Positions 40,301 through 46,746 of a stretch of 64,000 nt of DNA are shown piece after piece. How positions within the stretch are numbered: the first letter of the stretch is position 1; the number at the start of each line of letters is the position of its first letter. The notes under the pieces were generated by a model. It ran no database searches, was not told the origin of the DNA, and saw nothing but the letters and a program-made list of their open reading frames with translations. The translations under genes were made by a program, and so were the position numbers. The stretch spans positions 2,108,001-2,172,000 of the forward strand of contig NZ_CP011789.1 in the NCBI RefSeq assembly GCF_001636055.1, written 5' to 3'. The stretch comes from Pseudomonas putida (GTDB taxonomy: Bacteria > Pseudomonadota > Gammaproteobacteria > Pseudomonadales > Pseudomonadaceae).

Positions 40301-42569
40301 CTACCGCACGCAGACCACGCAGCAATACGGCTCGCAGGTGACCGCAGGCGGCGACCTGGCCTTGAGTGCCGGTCGCGATTTCACCGCCATCGCCAGCACC
40401 CTGGAGGCCGGGCGCAATGTTGCGGTCGATGCACTGGAGAACCTGACCCTGGCCTCGGCGGCCAACGAGTCGAACTTCTACAGCAAGACCAAGAAAGTCA
40501 CCCGCCAGGAAGACCACGTCAGCCAGGTCGGTACTTCGGTCAAGGCAGGAGGTGATGTTGCGCTGACCGCTGGCCAGGACCTGGCGCTGATTTCCAGCCG
40601 CGTGAGTGCCGGGGACGAGGCGTACCTGTATGCCAGGGAGCAACTGTCGTTGCTCGCCGAGGCGGACAGCGACTACTCCCTGTACGACAAGAAGAGCAAA
40701 GGCAGCTTCGGCAGCAAGAAGACCAAGCGCGACGAAGTCACCGATGTGCGACATGTTGGCAGCGAAGTCTCGGCGGCAGGCGCTGTCACGCTGGCGAGCG
40801 GCGGCGACCAGCGCTATCAGGCGGCGAAGCTTGAGAGCGGTGAAGACCTGACCTTGGCCAGTGGTGGGGCGATCACGTTCGAGGGCGTCAAGGACCTGCA
40901 TCAGGAGAGTCACGAGAAGAGCAAGTCGAACCTGGCGTGGAACAGTGCCCAAGGTAAGGGAAGTACGGATGAGACGCTGCGCCAGACCTTGATGGTAACC
41001 CAGGGGGAATTGGCGATTCGGGCCGCTGGCAAAATAAATATTGATATTAAGCAAATTGACCAAAACACCGTCAGCCAAACGATTGATGCAATGGTCCGAG
41101 CAGAACCCCAGCTGGCGTGGATCAAGCAGGCCGAGGCCAGCGGACAAGTGGATTGGCGAGTAGTAAAAGAAATTCACGACAGCTGGGATTACAAAAATTC
41201 AGGACTGGGAGCAGCGCCCGCCCTGATTATTTCAATTGTCGCGAGCGTCTACCTTGGTCCTCTTGCAGGTGCCATGGCCAGTAACTTTGCAGTAGGAACC
41301 ATAAACGGTGGTGGAGACATTGGTGCTGGCCTAAAAGCGGCAACCAGCAGCAAGGCCATAAAGGGATACGCTACGCAGATGGTGACAAGCGGAATTTTGA
41401 GTGGAATAGACACAGCAGTTGCGGGGTGGAATCCCGATGGCCCGTTGGTTCTGAGTGCCAGTGGCATCAATAATCCAGGGTATAGCTCTGGTATGTTGGA
41501 TTGGAATTCGGTCAGCCAGAACATCCTTCGTAGCAGCACGCACGCTTTGGTCGCTGGCAGTGTGAACACAGCGATAAATGGAGGCAGCTTCAAAGATAAT
41601 CTTGGGGCTGCTGCTGTGTCTGAAGGATTGGATTTGGCGGCGGCCTTCGGTAATAAACAGGTCGGTGATTTGGCTAATTATCTCAACGTCAGTCCTGGCT
41701 CTGCACAAAAAATCCTGATGCACGCAGTCTTGGGTGGTGCGCTGTCATCCGCCAAGGGAGGAGACTTCAAAACAGGGGCACTGGCAGGTGCGGCAGCGCA
41801 GGGGCTCACGGCGGCTACAAGTGCAGGTCTAGGCAAGTATCTCGATTCACGGTTTGCTACGGACGACCAGTTCAAGGTGGCGACCGCCCAGATTATTGGG
41901 GTTTTGGCAGGAGCCCTGGGTAATGGGAACCCTGAAACCGCCAGTTGGGTGGCAGGAAACGCTCAGCGCTATAATGACTTTTTACATCCCGGGGGAAGTT
42001 GGGGGGCGGAAGCTGCTAGCTTAGGAGCATATATGGCTGAGCAAGGCAAGACACCCGAGCAGATTTCTGATGCGCTCCAGTCCTTGGCTAGAAGCGATGG
42101 GTACAAAGGCCCGGGTCATGATTATGTAGCTGGTTGGGTGTATTCTCCAGCTGTGTTGGGCACGGCTTTATCGCCTCCGGCAGGACTAGCTGGCGCAGCG
42201 ATGGGCGGTGTCATTGGCGGTGGTGCTAACATTAGCTATCAATTGTCTACGGATAAGCCGTTTAGTTATGTGGATGCCGCCATTGCTACCACTGTGGGTG
42301 GCGCAACTCAAGGTCGCGGGGTCGCATTCACTATTGGTGCAGGCACGGGAGGGGCATTTTTAGGGAGCTTGATTAAAGGTGATAGTCCAATATATCCAGT
42401 TTTAGGTGCGGCCATCGGCGGTGCTGTGGGTTTGAAAAGTGGGCAAGTTGTAACTGATAAATTGAAGCCGTATCTCGGAAGTTATTCTGAAATTGTAGGT
42501 GCCTCTTTGGGGTCTCAGATTTCCGAAGCTACAGGTGGCAAGATAGGATCAATAGGAGATAGCAAATAA
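28317..42569 (+). CDS. Giant two-partner secretion exoprotein, CdiA-like contact-dependent inhibition effector
   Basis: This 4750-residue protein has an extended signal sequence ending near residue 48 (LWAQA-A). The TPS secretion domain follows (about 50-300) with NPNL at 117-120 and NPHGI at 158-162. About 2700 residues of filamentous-haemagglutinin repeats of LDNRGG type span 400-3150. A Gln/Pro-rich stretch and the FHA-family segment TDLKQFMSSDYLLGNLGYDP near 3715 come next, then a second FHA-repeat region (3840-4195) and a DUF637-like pretoxin (about 4225-4460). The C-terminal module (from about 4592) is glycine-rich and hydrophobic (GAAMGGVIGGG, GAGTGGAFLGS, GAAIGGAVG). No VENN motif is seen. 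The tail changes from G+C-rich to A+T-rich at about 41,020. The stop overlaps the next gene by one base. The layout says CDI effector: contact delivery of a toxic C-terminus. That the toxin forms pores or dissipates the membrane potential is inference from composition and membrane-type immunity. Confidence 0.93.
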   Translation: MDVRLFTFLVRQPSARLQPRLQFCGVSKRALAFLLANVMFWQPLWAQAAEGVMVSGGNTSVGQAGNGVPIVNIAAPNGSGLSHNQFSDYNVGQQGLILNNATSRTQQTQLGGIIVGNPNLQGTAASIILNEVNGANSSQLRGYTEVAGQSAHVIVANPHGITCNGCGFINTPQVTLTTGTPVIDNGQLTRYQVEQGSVAIEGAGLNASNVDRFEIITRSAQINAGLQAKRLDIVAGRNDVDARTLAATARAEEGSAKPTLAIDSSALGGMYAGAIKLVGTEAGVGVKLDGQMAASGGDIQLDVNGQLTLNQASASGAVTVRAAGVDLQGPVHGASRVEVLSSAEVVNRQALTAGGKLQVQAVGTLSNLGVIESGVNTDGSRNTQGDIDLAAGALVNTGKSIVASRDLNADIRGSLDNRGGTLSAAQDLRSHVGVLDNSAQGRVLAGRDQTVQAASLINDQGGQVVATRAQQITATRVSNRAGQLAAGERQAIAAQQVDNDSGRISAGRELAVTASSALDNRAGTLAADRELRLQAGSLGNRDGGRIASTGQLDVQAGSLDQRGGGQLHADQALSLDLRGGHLENSDGGLISSPGTLRLLGLGSVGNRAGEISSAQGYQLATRQLDNRGGKVLSGADLQLAIVEQLNNGAGLIAAQGLALSAAELLNGQGTLQARGTLAAQVKGRFDNRGGLTSAVLAADVQALALDNRGARMTSQQSLSLSSASLDNSEGGRLDADQALTLDLLHGHWNNAGGRLHSAGALVLRNLASVDNRHGEMHASSGFTFAADSLDNQDGSLSSNGALILRIAAVLDNSRALISAEQLDLSAGDVLNLDGRVQARQGLTLSVQGALDNQRGNLGGQTLDAHLGRLDNRAGRVQTDAGLTLTSAAVLDNRSGAVIAGQSANIDSGDLDNTGGQLYAADHLSLNAARLDNGTAARLHAGQRLQVSATQMHNAGQVFSGADLLLNLRGGLLDNQGGLINAPGQLLLRQLAQVDNRGGEISSARAFELLADNLDNRGGKLLSEQALTLRIARALDNSVGGRLAAPLIDLHSTALINNAGVLAATQRLDLQAESLDNRQGEVRAAHLNARLGQLDNRQGLLQVEQDAELQLTTHLDNQNGTLQAGGPLTLDAGSLDNSAGQLTSDAGLRARIAAGLLNRGGLLAAGAQLQLSAGSLDNQAQGRLLGKAGLSLSGEYLDNRAGRLLSGNALTLVLGQVDNRGGMVSAEAGIELLGQRLDNSASGLFEGKGPLRLELAELSNAQAGRVTSGATLSLIGANLDNRNGGRVTSQGALLAELIGLDQRGGGQLLSDTALTVDMRGARLDNRQGLIHTAGQLLLRQLGEVDNRAGEISSARSFELVAQRLDNGGGQLISDDALLIRVAQQLRNTQGLVQADQLQVVAGTLDNQHGTLGAGQRLNVQVAAEVDNRGGELSSSGQTQVRAASLDNQDGAVLGDDSTTLTLSDALDNRGGTLAAGNALQVESAGLDNSAQGSLVSDGSLHVRSTGLFDNQAGELRARGLIDLALGRLDNRGGVVSGKQLLSLQANSVDNQAGLLHADSLLQLLVDRFDNRQGVTRSKDRLDYQGAALDNREGLLSASGPLDLRLAQVDNSKGRIATRGNLDASVATLQQQGGELIAEGRLTLHGDNADNRSGGLIAGNTGLDLQVGMLDNRGGQLSSLAQATLGGTQLDNSDGGKLIAGTRLALTVERLLNRNTALVFAQQVELRAARVDNQGGSIAAGQALHLVLDNSGVPLTEALLDNRGGRLDSAGRLILEGGQLLNQAGQLSSHGELSLTGIQALDNRGGTIETDAALTLASASLDNRDHGRITAEGDNRLSSGALSNGQGGLISSGQLLQVRAGQVGNQAGTLAGRQVQASVSGLDQHGGELFSLDGLNLDLNGGVLDNSAGLIRGPGSLLLHNLGQVDNRDGEISSLVGFELAADGLDNTGGKLLSGASLTLRIARQMDNLRGLVSARSLQLQAAGLDNGAGLISSRGDLQVQVDGLLGNAAGTLQADGKLLLVAGSVFNGKGQLSARSGLQARLGSLDNQAGQIASDTTLNLQADTLDNRDKGLLAAKSLLTVHSAAFDNRAGEVSGQGEVRLSGQRLDNGAGLILAKGALVIEQHTLLNAMGLVSSVGPLTLTGTRLDNAGGTLRSGADLSVELDDGLLNQNGRLDSDGTLSVSAASIDNDHGVLSGAGDLLLRSQGTLGNAGGQILGDAGLELRAAHLDNRDAGTVSAKGLLSISAASVDNLSGARLSSADRLRIEATQLDNSGGRITSQQALQANLGSLRQHGGTLYSASGVAIDLAGGTLDNQGGLINTPGQLLLTRLGRVDNRGGEISSANAFTLAAAELDNGNGRLLGNQGLNLIVARSLANLKGQIAAASLSVSAASLDNGAGLLTSRGDLQLDVAGQLANQGGGLLNAGRALVLNSASLANQGGQLLASERLTLVTGKLDNGNKGLINSQAGLDLTATDVNNDGGELSAGAALQIKARQFSQQGGRLLGDSTLALLLGLDGGGLNNRDGLIRAKGALTLANLRDLDNQRGEIASDLGFDLAARTLNNDGGRLISAQRLGVGSGVLSNQGGLVSGWQGLSVSADSLDNRNQGTLSSRAGDLDLSVTSNLDNSSGGALVSQGALRLNAAALDNRSGYLASGGLQRLHLLGALDNRQGRIDAGGDLFIQAASLDNRSANVISQGLLSLDLASLLNNAQGQLLATSALQVLGNATLLNQGGQLASQGTLQLAGSRLDNSAQGTLAANGAVAVTLADTLANDQDGLISSRDASVSLQAASLTNQGGAVQAGQALDVRLQQVLDNQRGKLIAQQGPLALSASSTDNRGGVLASLHGLLQAQVAGLLRNDQGGTLQASQLNLVALGGLNNQGGRLAAQAGPLVIRTQQLDNRNGGLYGQGQVTLEATALDNSAGGKLAGQALDLTLGGALYNRAGIIESDSRLGLVAATLDNQGGQLRSLGGAQSRLQVTGLLDNRTGALEIGSQDFNLQAGTFLNQQGRLLHGGSGDLQIGMANLSNAGGDIATLGGLTLEAASWTNSSVLQAARLTLNVGELTQTASGQLLATQRLSGSGGNWLNDGRIISDGSLDLHLGGRYAGNGRIASLGQLGIDAGQLELGVTGSIAGGDNTRIAVAGQVSNQGRLTSARNFEMLAGSMTNVGTLAASQDLTVVSQDLRNVQAADGSRGFMFSGQNMRLQVGAFSNEYADVYSLGNLLVGGVTGGTRANSVLNSSASIEAAGDIDLQAASVINKREKFRSDTQVTSGSISIYCVQHCGRPGGKWVRGPAFISQTVSTVVHEDSPMAMLMAGRNLTIASTALNNEFSLISAVNDLAIDSANISNVAGGSASGTDRHQIGKDVKISGRYFYEMIDAVAAYDQAHPQSGPFDPVAFKALVDKFDPGVFIGIDDKIKVEGGAPVAPAIIQAGGKARLTASNDISNIVVQNTASSISQRSSDTTVSGGAQPTIVTIHQQLPPDLAQQQVNPLTLPGFSLPTGQNGLFRLSAQAANQAKASATSSVPTQWQLGSASIDLQQRQQPTPLVQGRSVDLAELATVAGSDRALQAHQRQAAGLDPGATNVRVAAIDQAQGPGALPSRSGEVAASQGTSSQVGGAADGLHWSTAQPGPSTPITLAQPSTETIVARDTSLPAMTSVAAPTLQQALPTVASTVSTAMTLPAAQSIPRVQGVPANTGTPQPHKYLIETNPVLTDLKQFMSSDYLLGNLGYDPDQSWKRLGDGFYEQRLIQQAVVARTGQQFIDGQADGEALYRHLMDNALTSKNQLDLQVGVSLSAEQVAALTHDIVWLEQHEVMGEQVLVPVLYLAHANNRLAPNGALIAGNDLTLVAGQNLDNSGTLRASNNLSASAGHDLDNSGLIEAGSRLDLLAGNRIVNGAGGLISGRDVSLTSLSGDVVNERSVSSHASGAGAYSKRADFVDSAARIEAANDLSIHAGRDLINSGGVLSAGADLDIRTGRDLLITSAQQVDSTQIGSNYRTQTTQQYGSQVTAGGDLALSAGRDFTAIASTLEAGRNVAVDALENLTLASAANESNFYSKTKKVTRQEDHVSQVGTSVKAGGDVALTAGQDLALISSRVSAGDEAYLYAREQLSLLAEADSDYSLYDKKSKGSFGSKKTKRDEVTDVRHVGSEVSAAGAVTLASGGDQRYQAAKLESGEDLTLASGGAITFEGVKDLHQESHEKSKSNLAWNSAQGKGSTDETLRQTLMVTQGELAIRAAGKINIDIKQIDQNTVSQTIDAMVRAEPQLAWIKQAEASGQVDWRVVKEIHDSWDYKNSGLGAAPALIISIVASVYLGPLAGAMASNFAVGTINGGGDIGAGLKAATSSKAIKGYATQMVTSGILSGIDTAVAGWNPDGPLVLSASGINNPGYSSGMLDWNSVSQNILRSSTHALVAGSVNTAINGGSFKDNLGAAAVSEGLDLAAAFGNKQVGDLANYLNVSPGSAQKILMHAVLGGALSSAKGGDFKTGALAGAAAQGLTAATSAGLGKYLDSRFATDDQFKVATAQIIGVLAGALGNGNPETASWVAGNAQRYNDFLHPGGSWGAEAASLGAYMAEQGKTPEQISDALQSLARSDGYKGPGHDYVAGWVYSPAVLGTALSPPAGLAGAAMGGVIGGGANISYQLSTDKPFSYVDAAIATTVGGATQGRGVAFTIGAGTGGAFLGSLIKGDSPIYPVLGAAIGGAVGLKSGQVVTDKLKPYLGSYSEIVGASLGSQISEATGGKIGSIGDSK
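29517..37700 (+). repeat. Filamentous haemagglutinin repeat region of CdiA
   Basis: On the order of one hundred degenerate repeats of about 20-22 residues are marked by LDN[R/Q]GG, and similar DNA recurs as CTGGACAACCGCGGCGG. They are expected to build a long right-handed beta helix that projects the toxin from the cell. This is a protein-coding repeat, not a CRISPR array. Confidence 0.9.
30012..36063 (+). repeat. Seven-copy supra-repeat of about 80 residues inside the CdiA filament
   Basis: A longer module recurs at about 30012-30255, 30508-30754, 31186-31425, 32233-32472, 33970-34214, 35200-35440 and 35817-36063. Each copy runs from a D-x-RGG-x-LDN-x2-GLI element through GQLLLRQL, VDNRGGEISS and a hydrophobic [F/Y]-x-LAA element to LDNxGGKLLS and LRIAR. 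Spacing between copies is irregular (about 0.5-1.7 kb), and the intervening repeats are simpler. Confidence 0.75.
40887..41711 (+). repeat. Long direct repeat A, resident copy (DUF637 part of cdiA)
   Basis: This segment is repeated at 44291-45115 at a constant offset of 3404 bases. From about 40,990 rightward the two differ at only a few scattered bases. It carries the pretoxin region of the intact gene and its orphan copy. Confidence 0.9.
42092..42321 (+). repeat. Direct repeat B, resident copy (start of toxin module)
   Basis: Repeated at 45171-45400 (offset 3079) with almost no change, ending abruptly at the codons for TQGRG. Past this point the resident and orphan toxin tips diverge. Confidence 0.9.
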
Positions 42570-42811
42570 TGAAACCCAAGTCGAGGTTTCAAGCTTATAT
42601 ACTATTTTTAGTCTATTTGGTTGTTTTGTTTTTCTTTGGAGGGGTCGTATCAAATTTTTTAGGGGCTATAGCCCTGTATTTTAAATATGACACATGGCAT
42701 TTTGGCTGGGCTGATATTTCCGGCGTGTTTCCTGGATTTCTAGCCTATGCGGTCCCTGTCTGGTTTGGGATATGTCTTGCTTCATATTTCAAATGGGGCG
42801 GTGGGAAGTAA
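42569..42811 (+). CDS. Probable CDI immunity protein 1 (small two-segment membrane protein)
   Basis: The 80-residue protein has hydrophobic segments at about 9-35 and 54-72, a basic N-terminus (MKPKSRFQ) and a central loop with FKYDTWHFGW. Its ATG overlaps the cdiA stop by one base, so translation is coupled. Three paralogues follow toxin tips downstream (45645, 46743 and 47071) and share an LG-x-x-I-x-[Y/F]-[Y/F]-K, W-x-F-G-W, G-I pattern. Position right after cdiA is where CdiI is found in E. coli-type loci. A membrane location suits a toxin that attacks the inner membrane. The function is inferred from position and pairing, not from homology to a known CdiI. Confidence 0.75.
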   Translation: MKPKSRFQAYILFLVYLVVLFFFGGVVSNFLGAIALYFKYDTWHFGWADISGVFPGFLAYAVPVWFGICLASYFKWGGGK

Positions 42812-42997
42812 ATTCCGAAGTAATTTCCGAGCGTGGATTGCTTGAGTCTCAAGGTTTCAAACTTAAGTGAAGCATGCCTGCATTGACCTAGTGTGAGCAA
42901 TTTAATGCGTCGCAGAGCTACATAGCTCCATTATTAACTGCACGGGCGAAAGTAGAGGCAGCCTAACCCACCCCGGCCAATGCTTCCTCGCCGGCCA

Positions 42998-45208
42998 GGC
43001 CGCCGACGAGAAGCTGTTCCGCTACCTGATGGACAACGCCATCGCCAGCAAGGACAAGCTGTCGCTGAGCGTGGGCGTGTCGCTCAGCGCCGAGCAGGTC
43101 GCCGCCCTGACCCACGACATCGTCTGGATGGAGCAGGTCGAGGTCAACGGCGAGAAGGTGCTGGCGCCAGTGCTGTACCTGGCCCACGCCAACGGTCGCG
43201 TCCCCCTCAACGGCGCGCTGATTCAAGGCCGTGACGTCAACTGATCAGCGGCGGCGACCTGGTCAACGTCGGCACCCTGCGTGCCACCAACAACCTCGCC
43301 GCCAGCGCTACCAACATCAGCAACAGCGGGCTGATCGAAGCGGGCGGGCGCCTGGACATGCTCGCCACCGACTCGATCCGCAACGCCCAGGGCGGGATCA
43401 TCGCTGGCCGTGAAGTGAGCCTGACCGCGCTGACCGGCGATGTGATCAACGAACGCAGCGTCACCCGCCTGGAAGGCCGGGCCGGTGGCGAGCATGTGAC
43501 CAAGGACCTGGTCGACAGCGCTGCGCGCATCGAGGCGGCGAACGACCTGACCGTCACCGCTGGGCGCGATATCGGCAACGTGGGCGGGGTGCTCAAGGCG
43601 GGTGGCGATATCAGGCTGGATGCTGGTCGCGACCTGTCCATCGTCAGCCAGGAAGGCGTCGACAGCCACGAGTATCAACGCCGCCGTGTCAGCGGCCACG
43701 ACACCAGCATCACCCAGTATGGCAGCGAGATCAGCGCAGGCGGCAATCTCACCGCCACGGCAGGCCAGGACCTGAGCATCGTCGCCAGCGAAGTCGAGGC
43801 ACGCCGCGACCTGGCCCTGCAGGCCGGCCGCGACGTGACCCTGGCCGCTGCGGCGAACGAGGAGCACAGCTACGCCAAGGGCAAAAAGGGCAAGACCAAG
43901 TACGAGCGGCAGGAGGATGACGTCGAGCAGCAGTCTGCCGTGGTGAAGGCCGGCGGCGACCTGGCCATCGACGCCGGACGTGACCTGCGCCTGGTGGCGA
44001 GCAAAGTCAGCGCCGGCGAGGAAGCCTACCTGGTGGCCGGCGACAAGCTGGAGCTGCTGGCGGCCAACGACAGCCAGTACTCCCTGTATGACATGAGCAA
44101 GAAAGGCGGCTGGGGCAGCAAGCAGACCCAGCGCGACGAAGTCACCGACGTCAAGGCGGTGGGCAGCGAAGTCAGCAGCGGTGGCGACCTGACGTTCAAG
44201 AGCGGCGGCGATCAGCTGTACCAGGGCGCGAAGCTCGCCTCGGGTGCTGATCTGACCATTGATAGTGGCGGCGCGGTGACGTTCGAGGCGGTCAAGGACC
44301 TGCATCAGGAGAGTCACGAGAAGAGCAAGTCGGATCTGGCGTGGACCAGCGCCAAAGGCAAGGGAAGTACTGATGAGACGCTGCGCCAGACCCTGATGGT
44401 AACCCAGGGGGAATCGGCGATTCGGGCCGCCGGCAAAATAAATATTGATATTAAGCAAATTGACCAAAACACCGTCAGCCAAACGATTGATGCAATGGTC
44501 CGAGCAGAACCCCAACTGGCGTGGATCAAGCAGGCCGAGGCCAGCGGACAAGTGGATTGGCGAGTAGTAAAAGAAATTCACGACAGCTGGGATTACAAAA
44601 ATTCAGGACTGGGAGCAGCGCCCGCCCTGATTATTTCAATTGTCGCGAGCGTCTACCTTGGTCCTCTTGCAGGTGCCATGGCCAGTAACTTTGCAGTAGG
44701 AACCATAAACGGTGGTGGAGACATCGGTGCTGGCCTAAAAGCGGCAACCAGCAGCAAGGCCATAAAGGGATACGCTACACAGATGGTGACAAGCGGAATT
44801 TTGAGTGGAATAGACACAGCAGTTGCGGGGTGGAATCCCGACGGCCCGTTGGTTCTGAGTGCCAATGGCATCAATAATCCAGGGTATAGCTCTGGTATGT
44901 TGGATTGGAATTCGGTCAGCCAGAACATCCTTCGTAGCAGCACACATGCTTTGGTCGCTGGCAGTGTGAACACAGTGATAAATGGAGGCAGCTTCAAAGA
45001 TAATCTTGGGGCTGCTGCTGTGTCTGAAGGATTGGATTTGGCGGCGGCCTTCGGTAATAAACAGGTCGGCGATTTGGCTGATTATCTCAACGTCAGTCCT
45101 GGCTCTGCACAAAACAAGGTGGCGACCGCCCAGATTATTGGGGTTATGGCAGGAGCCCTGGGTAATGGGAAAGCGATGGGTACAAAGGCCCAGGTCATGA
45201 TTATGTAG
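42998..45208 (+). pseudogene. Orphan cdiA 3' fragment 1 (frameshifted)
   Basis: Homology to resident cdiA starts at about 42998, matching the region near 39600. It runs through the second FHA-repeat region and the DUF637-like pretoxin, without signal or TPS domain. One base is missing at about 43241, where GRDVN should continue into LISGGDL. Later, an in-frame deletion joins SPGSAQ to KVATAQ, removing about 50 residues. A second deletion at about 45171 shifts the frame before the toxin module. The longest intact piece is 43358-45208 (616 codons). It cannot be secreted as it stands and looks like a silent cassette or relic. Confidence 0.85.
44291..45115 (+). repeat. Long direct repeat A, orphan copy
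   Basis: Near-identical partner of 40887-41711. Homologous recombination between the copies would replace the resident toxin tip and immunity gene with the orphan set. Confidence 0.9.
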
Positions 45209-45400
45209 CTGGTTGGGTGTATTCTCCAGCTGTGTTGGGCACGGCTTTATCGCCTCCGGCAGGACTAGCTGGCGCAGCGATGGGCGGTGTCATTGGCGGT
45301 GGTGCTAACATTAGCTATCAATTGTCTACGGATAAGCCGTTTAGTTATGTGGATGCCGCCATTGCTACCACTGTGGGTGGTGCAACTCAAGGTCGCGGGG
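45171..45400 (+). repeat. Direct repeat B, orphan copy
   Basis: Near-identical partner of 42092-42321. It contains the beginning of orphan toxin module 2 and ends at the same TQGRG point. Confidence 0.9.
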
Positions 45401-45648
45401 CAGGTTTTACCCTAAGTGCAGGAGTGGTTGGAGCTTATTTGGGTAGTTTAATCAAAGGCGAGTCGCCGACATACTCTCTCATCGGAGCGGCTTTAGGCGG
45501 TGTAGCAGGTCTAAAAACTGGTCAGACGGTAACAGGAAAGCTTAGGCCATACCTCAAGAACTCCGCAGAGGTGACTGGAAGCGCCATCGGTGCCTTCGCG
45601 TCTGAAAAAGTAAGTGGTGAGATAGGTTCGTTAGGAGATGGGAAGTGA
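45217..45648 (+). CDS. Orphan CdiA C-terminal toxin module, variant 2
   Basis: The open frame from GTG 45217 (143 codons) encodes a glycine-rich tip like that of resident CdiA. The first 60 residues are nearly the same. After TQGRG it reads AGFTLSAGVVGAYLGSLIKG and ends in GEIGSLGDGK, clearly different from the resident tip. There is no ribosome site and the frame is cut from the pretoxin by a deletion, so it is probably not made unless recombined into cdiA. Its stop overlaps the next small membrane gene by four bases (GTGA), keeping the toxin/immunity pair intact. Confidence 0.75.
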   Translation: MYSPAVLGTALSPPAGLAGAAMGGVIGGGANISYQLSTDKPFSYVDAAIATTVGGATQGRGAGFTLSAGVVGAYLGSLIKGESPTYSLIGAALGGVAGLKTGQTVTGKLRPYLKNSAEVTGSAIGAFASEKVSGEIGSLGDGK

Positions 45649-45890
45649 TTAAGCCTCGATCAAGGTTGCAAGCGTTCATTTTGCTATTTATATATCTAAT
45701 AGGTGCGTTTTTTTTAGTTGGTGTTGCTTCAAGGTTTTTAGGTTCGTCAATTAATTACTACAATTTTGGAGTGTGGAGTTTTGGTTGGTCTGATGTTCCT
45801 GGAGAGCTTCCCGGTGCGATTGCATATGCAGTGCCGGTTGGGGTTGGAATTTGTGTTTTGTCATATATGAAGGATGGTCGTGGGCGTTGA
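45645..45890 (+). CDS. Probable CDI immunity protein 2
   Basis: The 81-residue protein starts at GTG 45645 inside the stop of toxin variant 2. It has a basic start (MIKPRSRLQ), hydrophobic segments at about 10-35 and 55-73, and the loop YYNFGVWSFGWSDV. It is clearly paralogous to immunity protein 1 but differs at many positions, as expected for cognate specificity. It may be expressed on its own from an unseen promoter and so protect against siblings carrying this toxin. Confidence 0.7.
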   Translation: MIKPRSRLQAFILLFIYLIGAFFLVGVASRFLGSSINYYNFGVWSFGWSDVPGELPGAIAYAVPVGVGICVLSYMKDGRGR

Positions 45891-45958
45891 TCTTTATAAT
45901 CGCTGCTCATGAATTTTCTTGACCTATATGGCTCAATGAAAACTGGCGCGTGCGGGTA

Positions 45959-46344
45959 GTACGGCAGCGAGATCAGCGCAGGCGGCAACCTCACCGCCAC
46001 AGCAGGCGAGGACCTGAGCATGGTTGTCAGCGAAGTCGAGGCACGCCGCGACCTGGCCCTGCAGGCCGGCCGCGACCTCACCCTGGCTGCTGCGGCCAAC
46101 GACAGCCAGTGCTCGCTGTACGACATGAGCAAGAAAGACGGCTGGGGCAGCAAGCAGACCCAGCGCGACTAAGTCACCGACGTCAAGGCGCTAGGCAGCG
46201 AAGTTAGCAGCGGTGGCGACCTGACGCTCAAGAGCGGCTGCGATCAGTTGTACCAGGGGGCGAAGCTTGCCTCGGGTAATGACCTAACCATTGACGGTGG
46301 CGGCGCGGTGACGTTCGAGGCGGTCAAGGACCTGCATCAGGAGA
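45959..46344 (+). pseudogene. Orphan cdiA 3' fragment 2
   Basis: This stretch matches 43717-44310 of orphan fragment 1. It has lost about 215 bases at a short repeat (GCGGCSAACGA), carries a stop where RDEVTDV should read through (GAC TAA GTC at about 46168), and joins a toxin tip abruptly at about 46345. It is a decayed relic. Confidence 0.8.
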
Positions 46345-46746
46345 GTGGCGCCAGCGACCGGTGTTGCAGGTGTCGTATCAGGTGCGGCAATTTCCGGCGG
46401 AGCGAATATCGGTTATCAGTTATCCACCGATAAGCCGTTTAGTTACGTGGATGCATCAATTGCTGCTACTGTTGGCGGGGCCACTCAAGGCAGAGGGTTA
46501 GGGTTCACTCTCGGTGCTGGGGCGGGTGGCTCTTATTTAGGAAGTTTGATCAAGGGTGAAGATCCGACGTATTCACTTTTGGGAGCAATTTTAGGCGGGG
46601 TAGTGGGTTTCAGAACTGGGCAGGTGGTGTCTGGCCAGCTGAAGCCATATGTAGGAACTTCGGCTGATGTTTTAGGTAATATGTTTGGTTCTGTTGCTTC
46701 AGAAGTCACTGGAGGAAAAGTGGGATCTTTGGGAGAGGGCAAATGA
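46345..46746 (+). CDS. Orphan CdiA C-terminal toxin module, variant 3
   Basis: The open frame from GTG 46345 (133 codons) carries ISGGANIGYQLSTDKPFSYV near its start and TQGRGLGFTLGAGAGGSYLG at the variable point, and it ends in GKVGSLGEGK. It is the third tip of the same glycine-rich family. Base composition is A+T-rich compared with the FHA repeats. It follows a broken cdiA fragment directly, with no proper start signals, so it is probably silent. Its stop overlaps the next membrane gene by four bases (ATGA). Confidence 0.72.
   Translation: MAPATGVAGVVSGAAISGGANIGYQLSTDKPFSYVDASIAATVGGATQGRGLGFTLGAGAGGSYLGSLIKGEDPTYSLLGAILGGVVGFRTGQVVSGQLKPYVGTSADVLGNMFGSVASEVTGGKVGSLGEGK

Noticed and set aside
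43029..43244. Independent 71-codon gene
   Set aside because: It is the first piece of a frameshifted cdiA fragment, with homology running on in another frame.
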